Of a stretch of DNA of 64,000 nt, positions 19,547 through 29,070 are shown one piece after another. Origin of the DNA: Rhizobium leguminosarum bv. viciae USDA 2370 (GTDB lineage: Bacteria > Pseudomonadota > Alphaproteobacteria > Rhizobiales > Rhizobiaceae); assembly GCF_002008365.1 (NCBI RefSeq), contig NZ_MRDL01000022.1:1-64000 (forward strand). The letters are read 5' to 3'. Made by a program: the position numbers and the translations under genes. How positions within the stretch are numbered: the first letter of the stretch is position 1; each line of letters opens with the position of its first letter. Under the pieces are notes generated by a model. The model searched no databases, was not told the DNA's origin, and saw nothing but the letters and a program-made list of their open reading frames with translations.

Positions 19547-21366
19547 GCCGGTGCGGATTCTGCGACGATGCGGAAACGCTCGATCAGCGCCATCAGCGTG
19601 TCGGCCTCGCCGGCGAGCAGGCGGCTTGCCTGCGTCGTCTCGGCAACCATCGACGCGTTCTTCTGGGTCATCTGGTCCATGGCGTTGACCGAACCGTTGA
19701 CTTCCTGCAGCGCGGCCGACTGATCGCGGCTGGCCGTCGCGATGGTTTCGACATGGCCGCTGATTGCGATGATCTCCTGGCTGATCGAGGCAAGGACGCT
19801 GCCGGTCTTCTGGACCAGTTCGGACCCTGCCGTCACTTCCCGGCTCGATGTCTCGATCAACGACTTGATCTCGCGCGCCGCATCGGCCGAGCGCTGGGCG
19901 AGTTCGCGGACTTCCTGGGCGACGACGGCAAAACCCTTACCCGCCTCGCCCGCGCGCGCCGCTTCGATGCCGGCATTCAGCGCCAGAAGATTGGTCTGGA
20001 AGGCAATGTCGTCGATCACCTCGATGATCTGCTCGATACGCTGCGAAGCCTGCTCGATGCGATCCATGGCGGCGACCGCATCGCCGACGACGGCGCCGGA
20101 ATTGTCGGCCGTCTTCTTGGTCGCGGCCACGACATTGTTGGCCTCACGGGCACGCTCGGCGGACGAACGAACCGTCACGGTGATCTCTTCCACCGCGGCC
20201 GCAGTCTCCTCAAGGCTCGCCGCCTGCGCCTCGGTGCGTTTCGAAAGCTCGCCGGCAGAGGCGGAGACGGCGCCGCTGTTGCGCTGGATGCTCGAGGCGC
20301 TGTCGCGGATGCCGGAAAGCGTGTCCTGGAGCCGCAGAAGAGAAGCGTTGAAATCAACGCGCAACTGCTCCAACCGGCCGACGAAAGGCGTGCCGATCGT
20401 CTGCGAGACGTCGCCCTGCGACAGGCGCCCGAGGCCGGCGGCAAGCTGGTTGACGGCAAAATCGATCTGGCCGTCGAGCGAGCGCTTGTCGGCATCGTTC
20501 CTGGCGCGTTCGGCATCGCTCAAGGCGCGCTGTTCGGCGGCCTGGGTCTCCAGATCGCGCCTTGCGCGGGCGCTGTCGCGGAAAAGCGCCAGAGCCCGGC
20601 CGATGTCGCCGAACTCGTTCTTCTTTTCGATACAGGGAATCGCTCCCTCGAGATCGCCCGCGGAAATCGAGTGGACGCTCGTCGTCAGCGCCTGCAAAGG
20701 CTTCACCGACAGGCGGATCGCATAGAAGGCGAGAACGCCGACGATGAGCATGACGATGGCGCCAACGCCGAGAACCAGCATCTGCAGATCATACATGCGC
20801 TGGTAATAGAGCTCCATCGGAATACCGATGAAGAGAATGCCGACATTGGCGTTCGAGGCGTTCTTGATCGGGAAATAACCGGTCATGAACTTGCGGCCGA
20901 AAAGCTCCGCCGGTCCGTAATAGGCTTCACCCCTGGCGAGAACCGGCTGGGCCGGGTGCTCGGCGACCAGCTTGGTGCCGACGGCGCGGTCGCCGTTTTC
21001 CTTCTTGACGTTTGTGGATATGCGGACGTAGTCGCCACCCTGCTTTTGGAAGATGGTCGCAACGCCGGCGATCGACTGCGCGGTGCGGTCAACCAGCGAA
21101 TGATCGGCAAGGGCAGGAATGGCGTCTTCGGTGACGGCGGAGAGCTGATTGTCTTTCAGTTCGATCTTTGCAGCCTGATCAGCCGCGCCGTAGAGGACAG
21201 CCATCGCACGGGCGGCGTCCTTCGCGTCGGAGACGGCCCCGTCCATGACCTGATGGCTCAGATTGTAATAGGTCACGCCGACGATGGCGGCCGTGCTGAT
21301 GGCCAGCAGAAACAGCGTGATCGCAACGATCTGGCGTACGATCGACGTAGAGAAAAGGCGCAGCAT
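19519..21366 (-). CDS. Methyl-accepting chemotaxis protein with periplasmic Cache-type sensor
   Basis: The 615-residue receptor has a membrane helix at about 9-32 and a periplasmic Cache-like domain of about 150 residues, containing [20 protein letters not shown] second helix lies at about 190-212, HAMP at about 213-265, and a cytoplasmic signalling domain carries the hairpin tip [20 protein letters not shown] with [20 protein letters not shown]. It signals to CheA through CheW. No C-terminal CheR-tethering pentapeptide is seen (ends GARKVA). ATG at 21366 is preferred over TTG at 21390. The ligand is unknown. Confidence 0.92.
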   Translation of the reverse strand: MLRLFSTSIVRQIVAITLFLLAISTAAIVGVTYYNLSHQVMDGAVSDAKDAARAMAVLYGAADQAAKIELKDNQLSAVTEDAIPALADHSLVDRTAQSIAGVATIFQKQGGDYVRISTNVKKENGDRAVGTKLVAEHPAQPVLARGEAYYGPAELFGRKFMTGYFPIKNASNANVGILFIGIPMELYYQRMYDLQMLVLGVGAIVMLIVGVLAFYAIRLSVKPLQALTTSVHSISAGDLEGAIPCIEKKNEFGDIGRALALFRDSARARRDLETQAAEQRALSDAERARNDADKRSLDGQIDFAVNQLAAGLGRLSQGDVSQTIGTPFVGRLEQLRVDFNASLLRLQDTLSGIRDSASSIQRNSGAVSASAGELSKRTEAQAASLEETAAAVEEITVTVRSSAERAREANNVVAATKKTADNSGAVVGDAVAAMDRIEQASQRIEQIIEVIDDIAFQTNLLALNAGIEAARAGEAGKGFAVVAQEVRELAQRSADAAREIKSLIETSSREVTAGSELVQKTGSVLASISQEIIAISGHVETIATASRDQSAALQEVNGSVNAMDQMTQKNASMVAETTQASRLLAGEADTLMALIERFRIVAESAPAHLGARKVA

Positions 21367-21573
21367 CGAGACCCCCGGGAGATAAACCAAGGTTAAATTA
21401 GACTAAAAGCGTTAAGGAAGATTCTCCGCAAATCATGGCTGTCGGAGATATTCATCGCCTCGTTTCCAGGCGTTTTTCGATTATCCCGGCGTGATAGGCT
21501 GCCCCGGCATTCGAGCTATTCTTCCATCGTTCAAATGTTCTCAATCGAGGCACTGTTTTGCAGAATAAAGAAA

Positions 21574-21600
21574 AACGGCCCCGGAAAGTCCGGGGCCGTT
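21574..21600 (-). terminator. Terminator after the large chemoreceptor gene
   Basis: AACGGCCCCGG-ACTTT-CCGGGGCCGTT followed by TTTCTTTATT on the minus strand, about 25 nt past the stop. Confidence 0.88.
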
Positions 21601-21625
21601 CGCATGAAGACGGATCGATCGATGA

Positions 21626-24157
21626 TCAGGCGGCGCGGTAGACCGGCGCACCGGTGGCTTCACCGTCGATCTTGAACTGCTGGATGAGCCGGCGCAGCGA
21701 ATCGGCCTCGTCGGCCAGTTCGCGGCTGGCGGCGGTTGTTTCCTCCACCATGGCGGCGTTCTGCTGCGTCATCTGGTCCATCTGGTTGACGGTCGCGTTG
21801 ACGCTCTGCAGCGCGTTGGACTGGTCGTGGCTCGCGCGGGCAATCATCTCGACATGCTGGCTGATCGTGACGATCTGGGCGCTGATCTTGGCGAGCACCG
21901 TGCCGGTCTCCTGCACGAATTGCGAGCCGGAATTGACCTCGTTGGTCGACTTGTTGATCAGCCCCTTGATCTCCTGCGCCGCGGCGGCGGAGCGCTGGGC
22001 CAGTTCGCGGACCTCCATCGCAACCACCGCGAAGCCCTTGCCGGCTTCACCGGCGCGCGCCGCCTCGATGCCGGCGTTGAGCGCCAGGAGGTTGGTCTGG
22101 AAGGCGATCTCGTCGATGACGCCAATGATCTGCTCGATCTGGCGCGAGGCATCCTCGATGCGGCCCATCGCGTCGATCGCATTGCTGACGACGACGGCGG
22201 AATCGTCGGCGCTGCGCTTGGCCTGGCGGACGATCTGGTCGGCATCCTTGGCGCGTTCAGCCGACGAACGGACCGTGACGGTGATTTCATCGACGGCGGC
22301 CGCGGTCTCTTCGAGCGAGGCAGCCTGCTGTTCGGTGCGCTTGGAGAGGTCCTCGGCGGACTGGGCCATCTGGTTGCCGTTGCCCTGGATCAGTTCGACA
22401 TTGTCGCGGATCTGGCTCATCGTCGCCTGCAGGCGCATCATCGAACCGTTGAAATCCTGGCGCAGCTGTTCGAGACGGCCGATGAAGGGCGTTTCGATCG
22501 TCGTCGAGATATCACCCTGCGACATGCGTTCGAGGCCGGCGGCGAGCGCGTTGACCGCAAATTCGATCTGACGATCCATCTCGCGCTTTTCGGCGTCGTT
22601 GCGCTGGCGCTCATGTTCGGCCGCGGCGCGTTCCTCGTCGCTCTGCTCCTCGATGCGGATCTTCGAGATGGCGTTTTCCTTGAAGATGCCGAGCGCGCGG
22701 GCCATGTCGCCGATTTCATCGTGGCGCTGCTCGCCGGAGATGCTGGTATCCAGCGCCCCTTCGGCGATGCGGCGCATGGCGGCGGTGATATGGCTGATCG
22801 GGCGCTGCAGCGTCAGCACCAGGGCAATGCCGCCGAGGATCGACAACAGGATGCCGAGACCGGTGGTCATGACGGAGATGCTGTTTGCCTGGGTGCGCTC
22901 GGTGCCGGCCGTCTGCTTCTGCAGCTCGGCGAAATCAGTCAGCTTTTTCCAGATCTGGTCGAGCTCCTGGCGGGCGGCAGCATAGGCGGTGACGCGCTCG
23001 CCGATCGTGTCGACGATCTTCGAGCCGCCGCCGGAGATGATGTCGAGCGCCGGCTGGATCGCGCCTGATATGCCTTCGGCAAAACCCATGCCCTTGGCGC
23101 TGGTGATCAGTACCTGCATGTCCTTGCCGAGCGTGCCGGCCTGCTGCTGCAGACGCACGAGATTTTCCTTGCTGGAGTCGGCGAGAAAGTCGGAAAGAAC
23201 GATCTGCAGCGAATAGACGGAATTTTCGAGACGCCTCGTATCCTGCAGGACCGAGTTGGCCTGGGCAATCCGGCCGTCGAGCGCGGCGAATTCCTGGGTC
23301 GCGTCACGCATTTTCTGCGTGGCGGTCAGCTGCGTATAGGTCGAGGTCTGGCGGAAGCGCGAAACCAGGCGGCCGAGTTCGGTGGCGGTCTCGTCGGTCG
23401 GATTGGGCGTCTGGACGATCGCCTTGATTCCGTCGATGGTCGCAGCCAGGGCGTCGATGACATTCTTCTGATTGCTCGGAACCGAGATGGCGATCAGACG
23501 CTGCGATTTGATGATCTCCGGCATCTGTTCGTTGATGAAGGCGATCTTGTCCTGCGGTGTCTGCGGCTTGCTGAAGCCGCTGGCGACGGTGCCGAGAAAA
23601 TCGCCGCCCTTCAACAGGCGGTCGGCCGTGCGAAGGGTGCTGGTGGCGGCGCTCTCGTCGCTCTGGACTGTGCTCTGCAATTCCTCGGCCTGATAGGACA
23701 CGGTGAAGCGGGTGCTGATCACGCTCTTCTGCGCTGCATCGATCTGCTCATGCAATGCCCGCTCCTGCTCGTGCAGCGCCCAGAGCTTGTCAACGACTCC
23801 CGAAATGTCCTTGGTGCGGCGCGATGCCTCCGCAAGGCTGTCGCGACCGGCGGCCTCATCACCGACCTGGTTCAGCGTCTGGTCGAGCACGCCTTGCTGA
23901 GTCTTCAGATCCGCGAGCAGCTTGTCGCGCGCCTCAGGGCTGGTGACGCGCAGGAAATCGTCCATCGAACCATAGAGATCTTTGAAGCCGCTGAGCGACT
24001 GCAGCACGCTGTTGGATATTTCCATGCGGCCCTGCAGCAGCCCCGAAGCGTAGAGGCCCGTCAGGCCCACCGCCGAAATGGTGACGACGAAAGGCAGAAC
24101 GAAGATCAGGACTTTCGTCTTGATCCTGAAACGGGAAAGAATCTTGTCAATCAACAT
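21626..24157 (-). CDS. Methyl-accepting chemotaxis protein with large helical sensor domain
   Basis: The 843-residue receptor has a membrane helix at about 16-36 and a roughly 370-residue periplasmic region that is almost all helix, rich in Gln, Ala, Leu and Glu. This is longer than a single four-helix bundle and is consistent with a helical bimodular sensor. A second helix at about 430-452, HAMP (about 453-505) and the conserved tip [20 protein letters not shown] follow. It lies upstream of the smaller receptor on the same strand but has its own terminator. The C-terminus GAPVYRAA lacks a CheR pentapeptide. Ligand unknown. Confidence 0.92.
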   Translation of the reverse strand: MLIDKILSRFRIKTKVLIFVLPFVVTISAVGLTGLYASGLLQGRMEISNSVLQSLSGFKDLYGSMDDFLRVTSPEARDKLLADLKTQQGVLDQTLNQVGDEAAGRDSLAEASRRTKDISGVVDKLWALHEQERALHEQIDAAQKSVISTRFTVSYQAEELQSTVQSDESAATSTLRTADRLLKGGDFLGTVASGFSKPQTPQDKIAFINEQMPEIIKSQRLIAISVPSNQKNVIDALAATIDGIKAIVQTPNPTDETATELGRLVSRFRQTSTYTQLTATQKMRDATQEFAALDGRIAQANSVLQDTRRLENSVYSLQIVLSDFLADSSKENLVRLQQQAGTLGKDMQVLITSAKGMGFAEGISGAIQPALDIISGGGSKIVDTIGERVTAYAAARQELDQIWKKLTDFAELQKQTAGTERTQANSISVMTTGLGILLSILGGIALVLTLQRPISHITAAMRRIAEGALDTSISGEQRHDEIGDMARALGIFKENAISKIRIEEQSDEERAAAEHERQRNDAEKREMDRQIEFAVNALAAGLERMSQGDISTTIETPFIGRLEQLRQDFNGSMMRLQATMSQIRDNVELIQGNGNQMAQSAEDLSKRTEQQAASLEETAAAVDEITVTVRSSAERAKDADQIVRQAKRSADDSAVVVSNAIDAMGRIEDASRQIEQIIGVIDEIAFQTNLLALNAGIEAARAGEAGKGFAVVAMEVRELAQRSAAAAQEIKGLINKSTNEVNSGSQFVQETGTVLAKISAQIVTISQHVEMIARASHDQSNALQSVNATVNQMDQMTQQNAAMVEETTAASRELADEADSLRRLIQQFKIDGEATGAPVYRAA

Positions 24158-24468
24158 GGCGTTCCGGGCCTTTCATACACCACTCCTCCCGCAGGCAGCC
24201 ACATGGCGCCAGCCGGGTGCACATCGAGCTATTCTTAATTACATTGGGGAACCCGGAGGCCAGGCGGCAGTCATTGCCAGTTCATGTCCAAACAACTTGG
24301 AGATGCCCAAATATTCGCGAGCAATTGTGTCAGATTAGATATTAATTTTCGGATAAGCTGTTATGGCGGGTTAAGCCAAGGCAGTGAAATAGTTGCAAAT
24401 TATGGGCCGCGACGCCGCGGCGCGACAATAGTCACGTCGCAACGTTCATTCCAGATCTGCGGACGGGA
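24158..24468. other. Intergenic region upstream of the large chemoreceptor
   Basis: 311 bp with AT-rich blocks around 24230-24250 and 24325-24360 that could hold the chemoreceptor promoter. I see no gene, repeat copy or clear hairpin. Confidence 0.4.
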
Positions 24469-24612
24469 TCAGATGAAGTGCGAGAGCAGCAGCGCGATGC
24501 TGGCGGCGGTGGCGCCAGCGGCAAGCATCAGATAACGCAGGGCGACCATTCGAGCGTTCGGCTTTGCCTCGGCAATTGCGATGGCGCGGGCGCGTCGTGT
24601 GTTTCTGGTCAT
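24469..24612 (-). CDS. Small single-span membrane protein
   Basis: A 47-residue protein: a basic cytoplasmic start, MTRNTRRARAIAIAEAKPN, then one hydrophobic helix, ALRYLMLAAGATAASIALLL, ending SHFI. ATG at 24612 has a weak AGG about 10 nt upstream. This size and charge pattern is common for small rhizobial membrane proteins of unknown role. No homologue is recognised. Confidence 0.45.
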   Translation of the reverse strand: MTRNTRRARAIAIAEAKPNARMVALRYLMLAAGATAASIALLLSHFI

Positions 24613-24755
24613 GGTCGAAACCTCACTTCTCTCTAACACAACAACAATCCAACAAATCGGCTTGCCGGTAAAGCTTAATTTAGGAACGACCTTGCAAACC
24701 GCCAATTGAGACAGGATGGCGCACCTCTATTAAAAAGTCTTGAATCGGCTTTTCT

Positions 24756-24889
24756 AAAGCACGTCGCGTTGAATCGGAATCATGCGACGCGCTTTAGGTC
24801 TTGCTTTCTGATCAGCGCTGTGCTCCTCGGCTTCATGTATGTCGTTATCTCAAAACCGCTGCGTACTTTTGGGCGACATGCATCAGGCC
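24756..24889. repeat. Mosaic repeat between the small membrane gene and the flavoprotein gene
   Basis: AAAGCACGTCGCGTTGAATCG with CATGCGACGCGCTTTA forms one palindromic module. GCATGTATGTCGTTATCTCAAAACCGCTGCG...GGGCGACATGCATCAG forms another, ending at the flavoprotein stop codon (TCA at 24883-24885). Confidence 0.65.
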
Positions 24890-26103
24890 CATTCACCGGC
24901 GGCAAAACCGGAGGCCCAGGCCCACTGGAAATTATAGCCGCCAAGCCAGCCGGTGACGTCGACGCATTCACCGATGAAATAAAGGCCGGGCACTGCTTTT
25001 GCTTCCATGCTGCGGGAATCGAGCGCTGCCGTGTCGATGCCGCCGAGCGTCACTTCGGCGGTGCGATAACCTTCCGAGCCGGACGGTTTGACCGCCCAAT
25101 TCTGGACGCCAGCGGCAAGACGCAGCAGCGCCTTGTCTGGCAGGTCGGCCATGTTGCCGGAAATCTTTTCGCGTTCGACGAGAAATTGTGCCAGCCGCTT
25201 CGGCAGGATGTCGCCAAGGGCTGTCTGCGGCGACTGGCGGCCATTGAGCTGCTTTGCCGTCTTCAAATGCGCCGCAATATCGATATCCGGTTCGATGGCG
25301 ACCACGATCTCGTCGCCCTCGCGCCAATAGGAAGAAATCTGCAGGATGGCCGGGCCGCTCAGCCCGCGATGGGTGAACAGCAGCGCCTCGCGGAAGCCGG
25401 TCCTGCCATGGCGAATTTCTGCCGGGGCGGCGATGCCGGCAAGCGGGGCGATGCTTTCCAGCAGGCCGGGATCGAGCGTCAGCGGCACGAGGCCGGGCCG
25501 GGTTTCGAGCACGGCCAAGCCGAATTGCTCGGCGAGGCGATAGGCAAAGCCGGTGGCACCCATCTTCGGGATCGACTTGCCCCCGGCGGCGACGATCAGC
25601 GATACCGCTTCATAATGACCTTCGCCGGTCGATACGCGGAAGCCGACTTCGGTCTTTTCGACACCTGATATCTCGGTGCCGAGATGCAGCATTGCACCGG
25701 CCATACGCATCTCGGCCAGCAGCATGCGGATGATGTCTTTGGCGCTATCGTCGCAGAAAAGCTGGCCGAGCGTCTTTTCGTGCCAGGCAATGCCATGACG
25801 GTCGACCATGGCGATGAAATCGGCAGGTGTGAAACGGGCGAGCGCCGATTTGCAGAAATGCGGGTTGGCGGAGAGGAAATTCTTCGGTCCGGCATGGATA
25901 TTGGTGAAATTGCAGCGGCCGCCGCCCGATATGCGGATCTTCTCGCCAGGCGCCTTGGCATGGTCGAGGACCACGACCGAGCGACCGCGTTTTCCCGCGC
26001 CAATGGCCGCCATCATGCCCGCCGCCCCGGCGCCGATGACGATGACGTCGCTTTTGCGCTGCAAATCCGTTTCCCCGATCAAAATCACGTCTTCTTTTTC
26101 CAT
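24883..26103 (-). CDS. HI0933/BaiN-type NAD(P)/FAD-dependent flavoprotein
   Basis: The 406-residue flavoprotein has a dinucleotide-binding start, VIVIGAGAAGMMAAIGAGKRG, then RISGGGRCNFTN, typical of the HI0933 family. It ends in GWLGGYNFQWAWASGFAAGEWA, the FAD-binding C-terminal motif. Family members are oxidoreductases of mostly unknown substrate; BaiN acts on bile-acid intermediates in gut bacteria. ATG at 26103 is used, but its ribosome site is poor. A start at the TTG before QRKSDV or at GTG 26130 is possible. It is divergent from the puuA-like gene. Confidence 0.85.
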   Translation of the reverse strand: MEKEDVILIGETDLQRKSDVIVIGAGAAGMMAAIGAGKRGRSVVVLDHAKAPGEKIRISGGGRCNFTNIHAGPKNFLSANPHFCKSALARFTPADFIAMVDRHGIAWHEKTLGQLFCDDSAKDIIRMLLAEMRMAGAMLHLGTEISGVEKTEVGFRVSTGEGHYEAVSLIVAAGGKSIPKMGATGFAYRLAEQFGLAVLETRPGLVPLTLDPGLLESIAPLAGIAAPAEIRHGRTGFREALLFTHRGLSGPAILQISSYWREGDEIVVAIEPDIDIAAHLKTAKQLNGRQSPQTALGDILPKRLAQFLVEREKISGNMADLPDKALLRLAAGVQNWAVKPSGSEGYRTAEVTLGGIDTAALDSRSMEAKAVPGLYFIGECVDVTGWLGGYNFQWAWASGFAAGEWA

Positions 26104-26191
26104 CAAAGGGCGAAAGTCAACGTTTGCCACCCCTCGCCAATTGGCAAAGTCTGGTTATGATGGTGCCACGATCAACACAAACCGGTGTGTC

Positions 26192-27628
26192 ATGTCCCCA
26201 AAAAAGACGACGCTGAAACCTGCCAGAAACGTACCCGCCTCGAAGAAAACTCCCCCGGAACCCGGATCCCTGCGTGGCGTTGCGAACTGGAAGGAAGCAG
26301 CGCGGTGGCTGAGGGACAGAGGCATCGAAGACATCGAATGCATCACGCCGGACCTTGCCGGCGTTGCGCGCGGCAAGATGATGCCGAGCTCGAAATTCAC
26401 CTCGAACACGTCGCTGGCACTGCCTTCGGCAATCTACCGGCATACGATATCGGGCGAATATCCCGACGAGACGGAGAGCTTCCGCTACGAGCCGCGCGAC
26501 AGCGACCTGAAGCTGATGCCCGACCTTTCGACGCTTTCGGTCGTGCCCTGGGAGACCGACCCGACGGCGCAGGTGATCTGCGATATCGTCGATTCGGACG
26601 GCGGCGAAGTGCCCTATACGCCGCGCAACGTGCTGAAGCGCATCATGAGTCTTTATCACGAGCGCGGCTGGAAACCGATCGTGGCGCCCGAGATCGAATT
26701 CTATCTCGTCGCCAAGAACGACGATCCCGACTATCCGCTGCACCCGCCCAAAGGCCGGTCCGGCCGCTCGATCCTCGGCGGTCAGGGCTATTCGATCGCC
26801 GGCATCAATGAGTTCGACGAGCTGATCGACGACGTCTATCATTTCTCGGAGAAGCAGGGGCTGGAGATCGATACGCTGATCCACGAAGAGGGACCGGCGC
26901 AGCTCGAGATCAACCTGCGCCACGGCAATCCGATCGAACTTGCCGACCAGGTGTTCCTGTTCAAGCGAACGATCCGCGAGGCGGCGCTGAAGCACGACAT
27001 CTACGCGACATTCATGGCCAAGCCGATGCAGGGTCAGCCGGGTTCGGCGATGCATATCCATCAGTCGGTGGTCAATATCGAGACGGGCAAGAACATCTTC
27101 TCCAATCCCGACGGATCGGCTTCAAAAGAATTCTTCCATTTCATCGGCGGCATGCAGAAATTCGTGCCGAGTGCGATGGCGATGCTTGCGCCCTATGTGA
27201 ATTCCTACCGGCGCTTGCAGCCGGATATGTCCTGCCCCGTCAACAATGCCTGGGGCTACGACAACCGGACGACGGCTTTCCGCGTTCCGGTTTCCGATCC
27301 ACAGGCGCGGCGCGTGGAAAACCGGCTGCCGAGCTCGGACGCCAACCCCTATCTCGCACTCGCCGCCTCGCTCGCCTCCGGCCTGCTCGGCATCATGAAG
27401 GAGATCGAGCCGACGGCGCCGACCGAGGATTCGGCCAATGAGGGCTCGATCGACCTGCCGCGCGGCCTGCTGGAGGCCGTGGCGCTGCTCGAGGACGAAC
27501 CCGCTTTCGAGGAAATGTTCGGCAAGCAGTTCATCGGCCTTTATGCCGGCGTCAAGCGCGGCGAGTTCGAGACCTTCATGCAGGTGATCAGCCCCTGGGA
27601 GCGGGAATTCCTTCTGCTCAACGTGTGA
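26192..27628 (+). CDS. puuA: Glutamine synthetase family enzyme, probable gamma-glutamylputrescine synthetase
   Basis: The 478-residue protein has an N-terminal beta-grasp region and the glutamine synthetase catalytic domain. Visible motifs are APEIEFYLV, EEGPAQLEINL, GSAMHIHQSV and RVENRLPSSDANPYLALA. These supply the metal and ATP/glutamate ligands. The next gene encodes a gamma-glutamylputrescine oxidase-like flavoenzyme 9 nt downstream, and a putrescine importer is close by. Ligation of glutamate to putrescine (PuuA role) is therefore more likely than ammonia assimilation. True substrate could be another polyamine or amine. ATG at 26192 has only a weak ribosome site. Confidence 0.8.
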   Translation: MSPKKTTLKPARNVPASKKTPPEPGSLRGVANWKEAARWLRDRGIEDIECITPDLAGVARGKMMPSSKFTSNTSLALPSAIYRHTISGEYPDETESFRYEPRDSDLKLMPDLSTLSVVPWETDPTAQVICDIVDSDGGEVPYTPRNVLKRIMSLYHERGWKPIVAPEIEFYLVAKNDDPDYPLHPPKGRSGRSILGGQGYSIAGINEFDELIDDVYHFSEKQGLEIDTLIHEEGPAQLEINLRHGNPIELADQVFLFKRTIREAALKHDIYATFMAKPMQGQPGSAMHIHQSVVNIETGKNIFSNPDGSASKEFFHFIGGMQKFVPSAMAMLAPYVNSYRRLQPDMSCPVNNAWGYDNRTTAFRVPVSDPQARRVENRLPSSDANPYLALAASLASGLLGIMKEIEPTAPTEDSANEGSIDLPRGLLEAVALLEDEPAFEEMFGKQFIGLYAGVKRGEFETFMQVISPWEREFLLLNV

Positions 27629-27637
27629 GCGACTATC

Positions 27638-28936
27638 ATGGCATCGCAGGAGACATGGCAGAGCCCGATCGCGCCGGGGCTATCCTGGTATCAGGCAACC
27701 GTCGGGGAGCGGCCGACCTATGCCGCTCTCGACGGCTCGAGAACATGTGACGTCGCCATCGTCGGCGGCGGCTATACCGGCCTGCAGGCCGCCTATAATC
27801 TTGCCAAATCAGGCGTTTCGGTGGTCCTGATCGAGGCCTGCCGCTTCGGCGACGGGGCGTCCGGGCGCAATGGCGGCCAACTCGGCACTGGCCAGCGATG
27901 GTGGCCGGAAGAACTCGAGGAGAAGATCGGCTACGAACGCTCGAAGGCGCTGTTCGATCTTGCCGAGGCGGCCAAGCGCCATCTCATCGATTTCGCCCGC
28001 GAGCATCAGATCGAGATCGACTATGTACCCGGCCAGCTCAACGTCGCACATAAGGCGAGCTACAAACGCGCCTATTACGAAAATGCCGAGATCGCCGCCT
28101 TCCGCTACGACTATCCGCATCTGCGCTTCATGGACGAGAAGGAAACGCAGGACAGGCTCGGCTCGAAGCGTTTCCATTGCGGCGTGCGCGATGTCGGCAC
28201 CGGCCACATCCATCCGCTGAAGCTGCTGGTCGGGCTCGCGCGGGTCGCTGCCAATGCCGGTGCTGAAATCTTCGAGATGACCAAGGCAACGGCGATCCGC
28301 CAGGGCGGCGGCAAGGTGACGATCGAAACCGAAAGGGGAACGATCACCACTGAGCGCGCGCTGATCGCCTGCGACGGCTATATCGACGGCCTCGAACCGG
28401 TGACGGCAAGCCATGTCATGCCAATCCGCTCCTTCATCGGCGCCACGGCGCCGCTCGATGGGCATCCCGGTGTGCTGCCGGGGGGCGAGGCTGTGGCCGA
28501 TTCGCGCTTCGTCGTGCGCTACTTCCGCAAATTCGGGGACGGCCGCCTGCTGTTCGGCGGACGCGAGGCCTATACGTCGGACAATCCGCGGGACATTTCG
28601 CAGCACATCCGCCGGCAGATCGCCGAGATCTATCCTGACCTGAAGAACATTGACATCACCCATGCCTGGGGCGGCAGCGTCGGCATCACCATGCCGCGTC
28701 AGCCCTTCGTGCGCGAGGTCATGCCCGGGGTCATCTCGATCGGCGGTTATTCCGGCCATGGCGTCATGCTGTCAAACTACTGTGGCAAGCTCTACGCGGA
28801 AACGGTGCTTGGAAAATCCGGCGATCTCGACCTGTTCACATCGCTCGATATTCCCGCCTTTCCCGGCGGGGCCCGCATGCGCGCCCCGTTGCTTTTCCTC
28901 GCCTTGTCGTGGTTTGCGCTTCGCGACAAGTTTTAG
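27638..28936 (+). CDS. puuB: FAD-dependent oxidoreductase, probable gamma-glutamylputrescine oxidase
   Basis: The 432-residue DAO-family flavoprotein has the dinucleotide-binding motif VAIVGGGYTGLQAAYNLAK near residue 36. DGASGRNGGQLGTGQRWW is the PuuB/OrdL hallmark around the flavin, and GGYSGHGVMLSNYCGKLYAE lies near the C-terminus. PuuB oxidises gamma-glutamylputrescine to the aldehyde with release of ammonia and peroxide. It starts 9 nt after the puuA-like gene, so the pair is an operon. An aldehyde dehydrogenase and hydrolase to complete the route are not in the window. Confidence 0.82.
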   Translation: MASQETWQSPIAPGLSWYQATVGERPTYAALDGSRTCDVAIVGGGYTGLQAAYNLAKSGVSVVLIEACRFGDGASGRNGGQLGTGQRWWPEELEEKIGYERSKALFDLAEAAKRHLIDFAREHQIEIDYVPGQLNVAHKASYKRAYYENAEIAAFRYDYPHLRFMDEKETQDRLGSKRFHCGVRDVGTGHIHPLKLLVGLARVAANAGAEIFEMTKATAIRQGGGKVTIETERGTITTERALIACDGYIDGLEPVTASHVMPIRSFIGATAPLDGHPGVLPGGEAVADSRFVVRYFRKFGDGRLLFGGREAYTSDNPRDISQHIRRQIAEIYPDLKNIDITHAWGGSVGITMPRQPFVREVMPGVISIGGYSGHGVMLSNYCGKLYAETVLGKSGDLDLFTSLDIPAFPGGARMRAPLLFLALSWFALRDKF

Positions 28937-29070
28937 TCCGATTGCGGATTTCCTCTTCCGGAAATTCGCTCTAAAACCGGTTCCTGAGAGATTCATTGCA
29001 CTGCACACTGGCTTTTTTAAATCGATTAGATTAAAAGGGCCGCCAACCAGCCTGATTGAGAGACAAGCTC

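Noticed and set aside
19543..21396. Long plus-strand open frame opposite the chemoreceptor gene (617 codons)
   Set aside because: It is antisense to a clear MCP coding sequence, Arg/Asp/Gly-rich with no domain. High GC at third positions opens such mirror frames.
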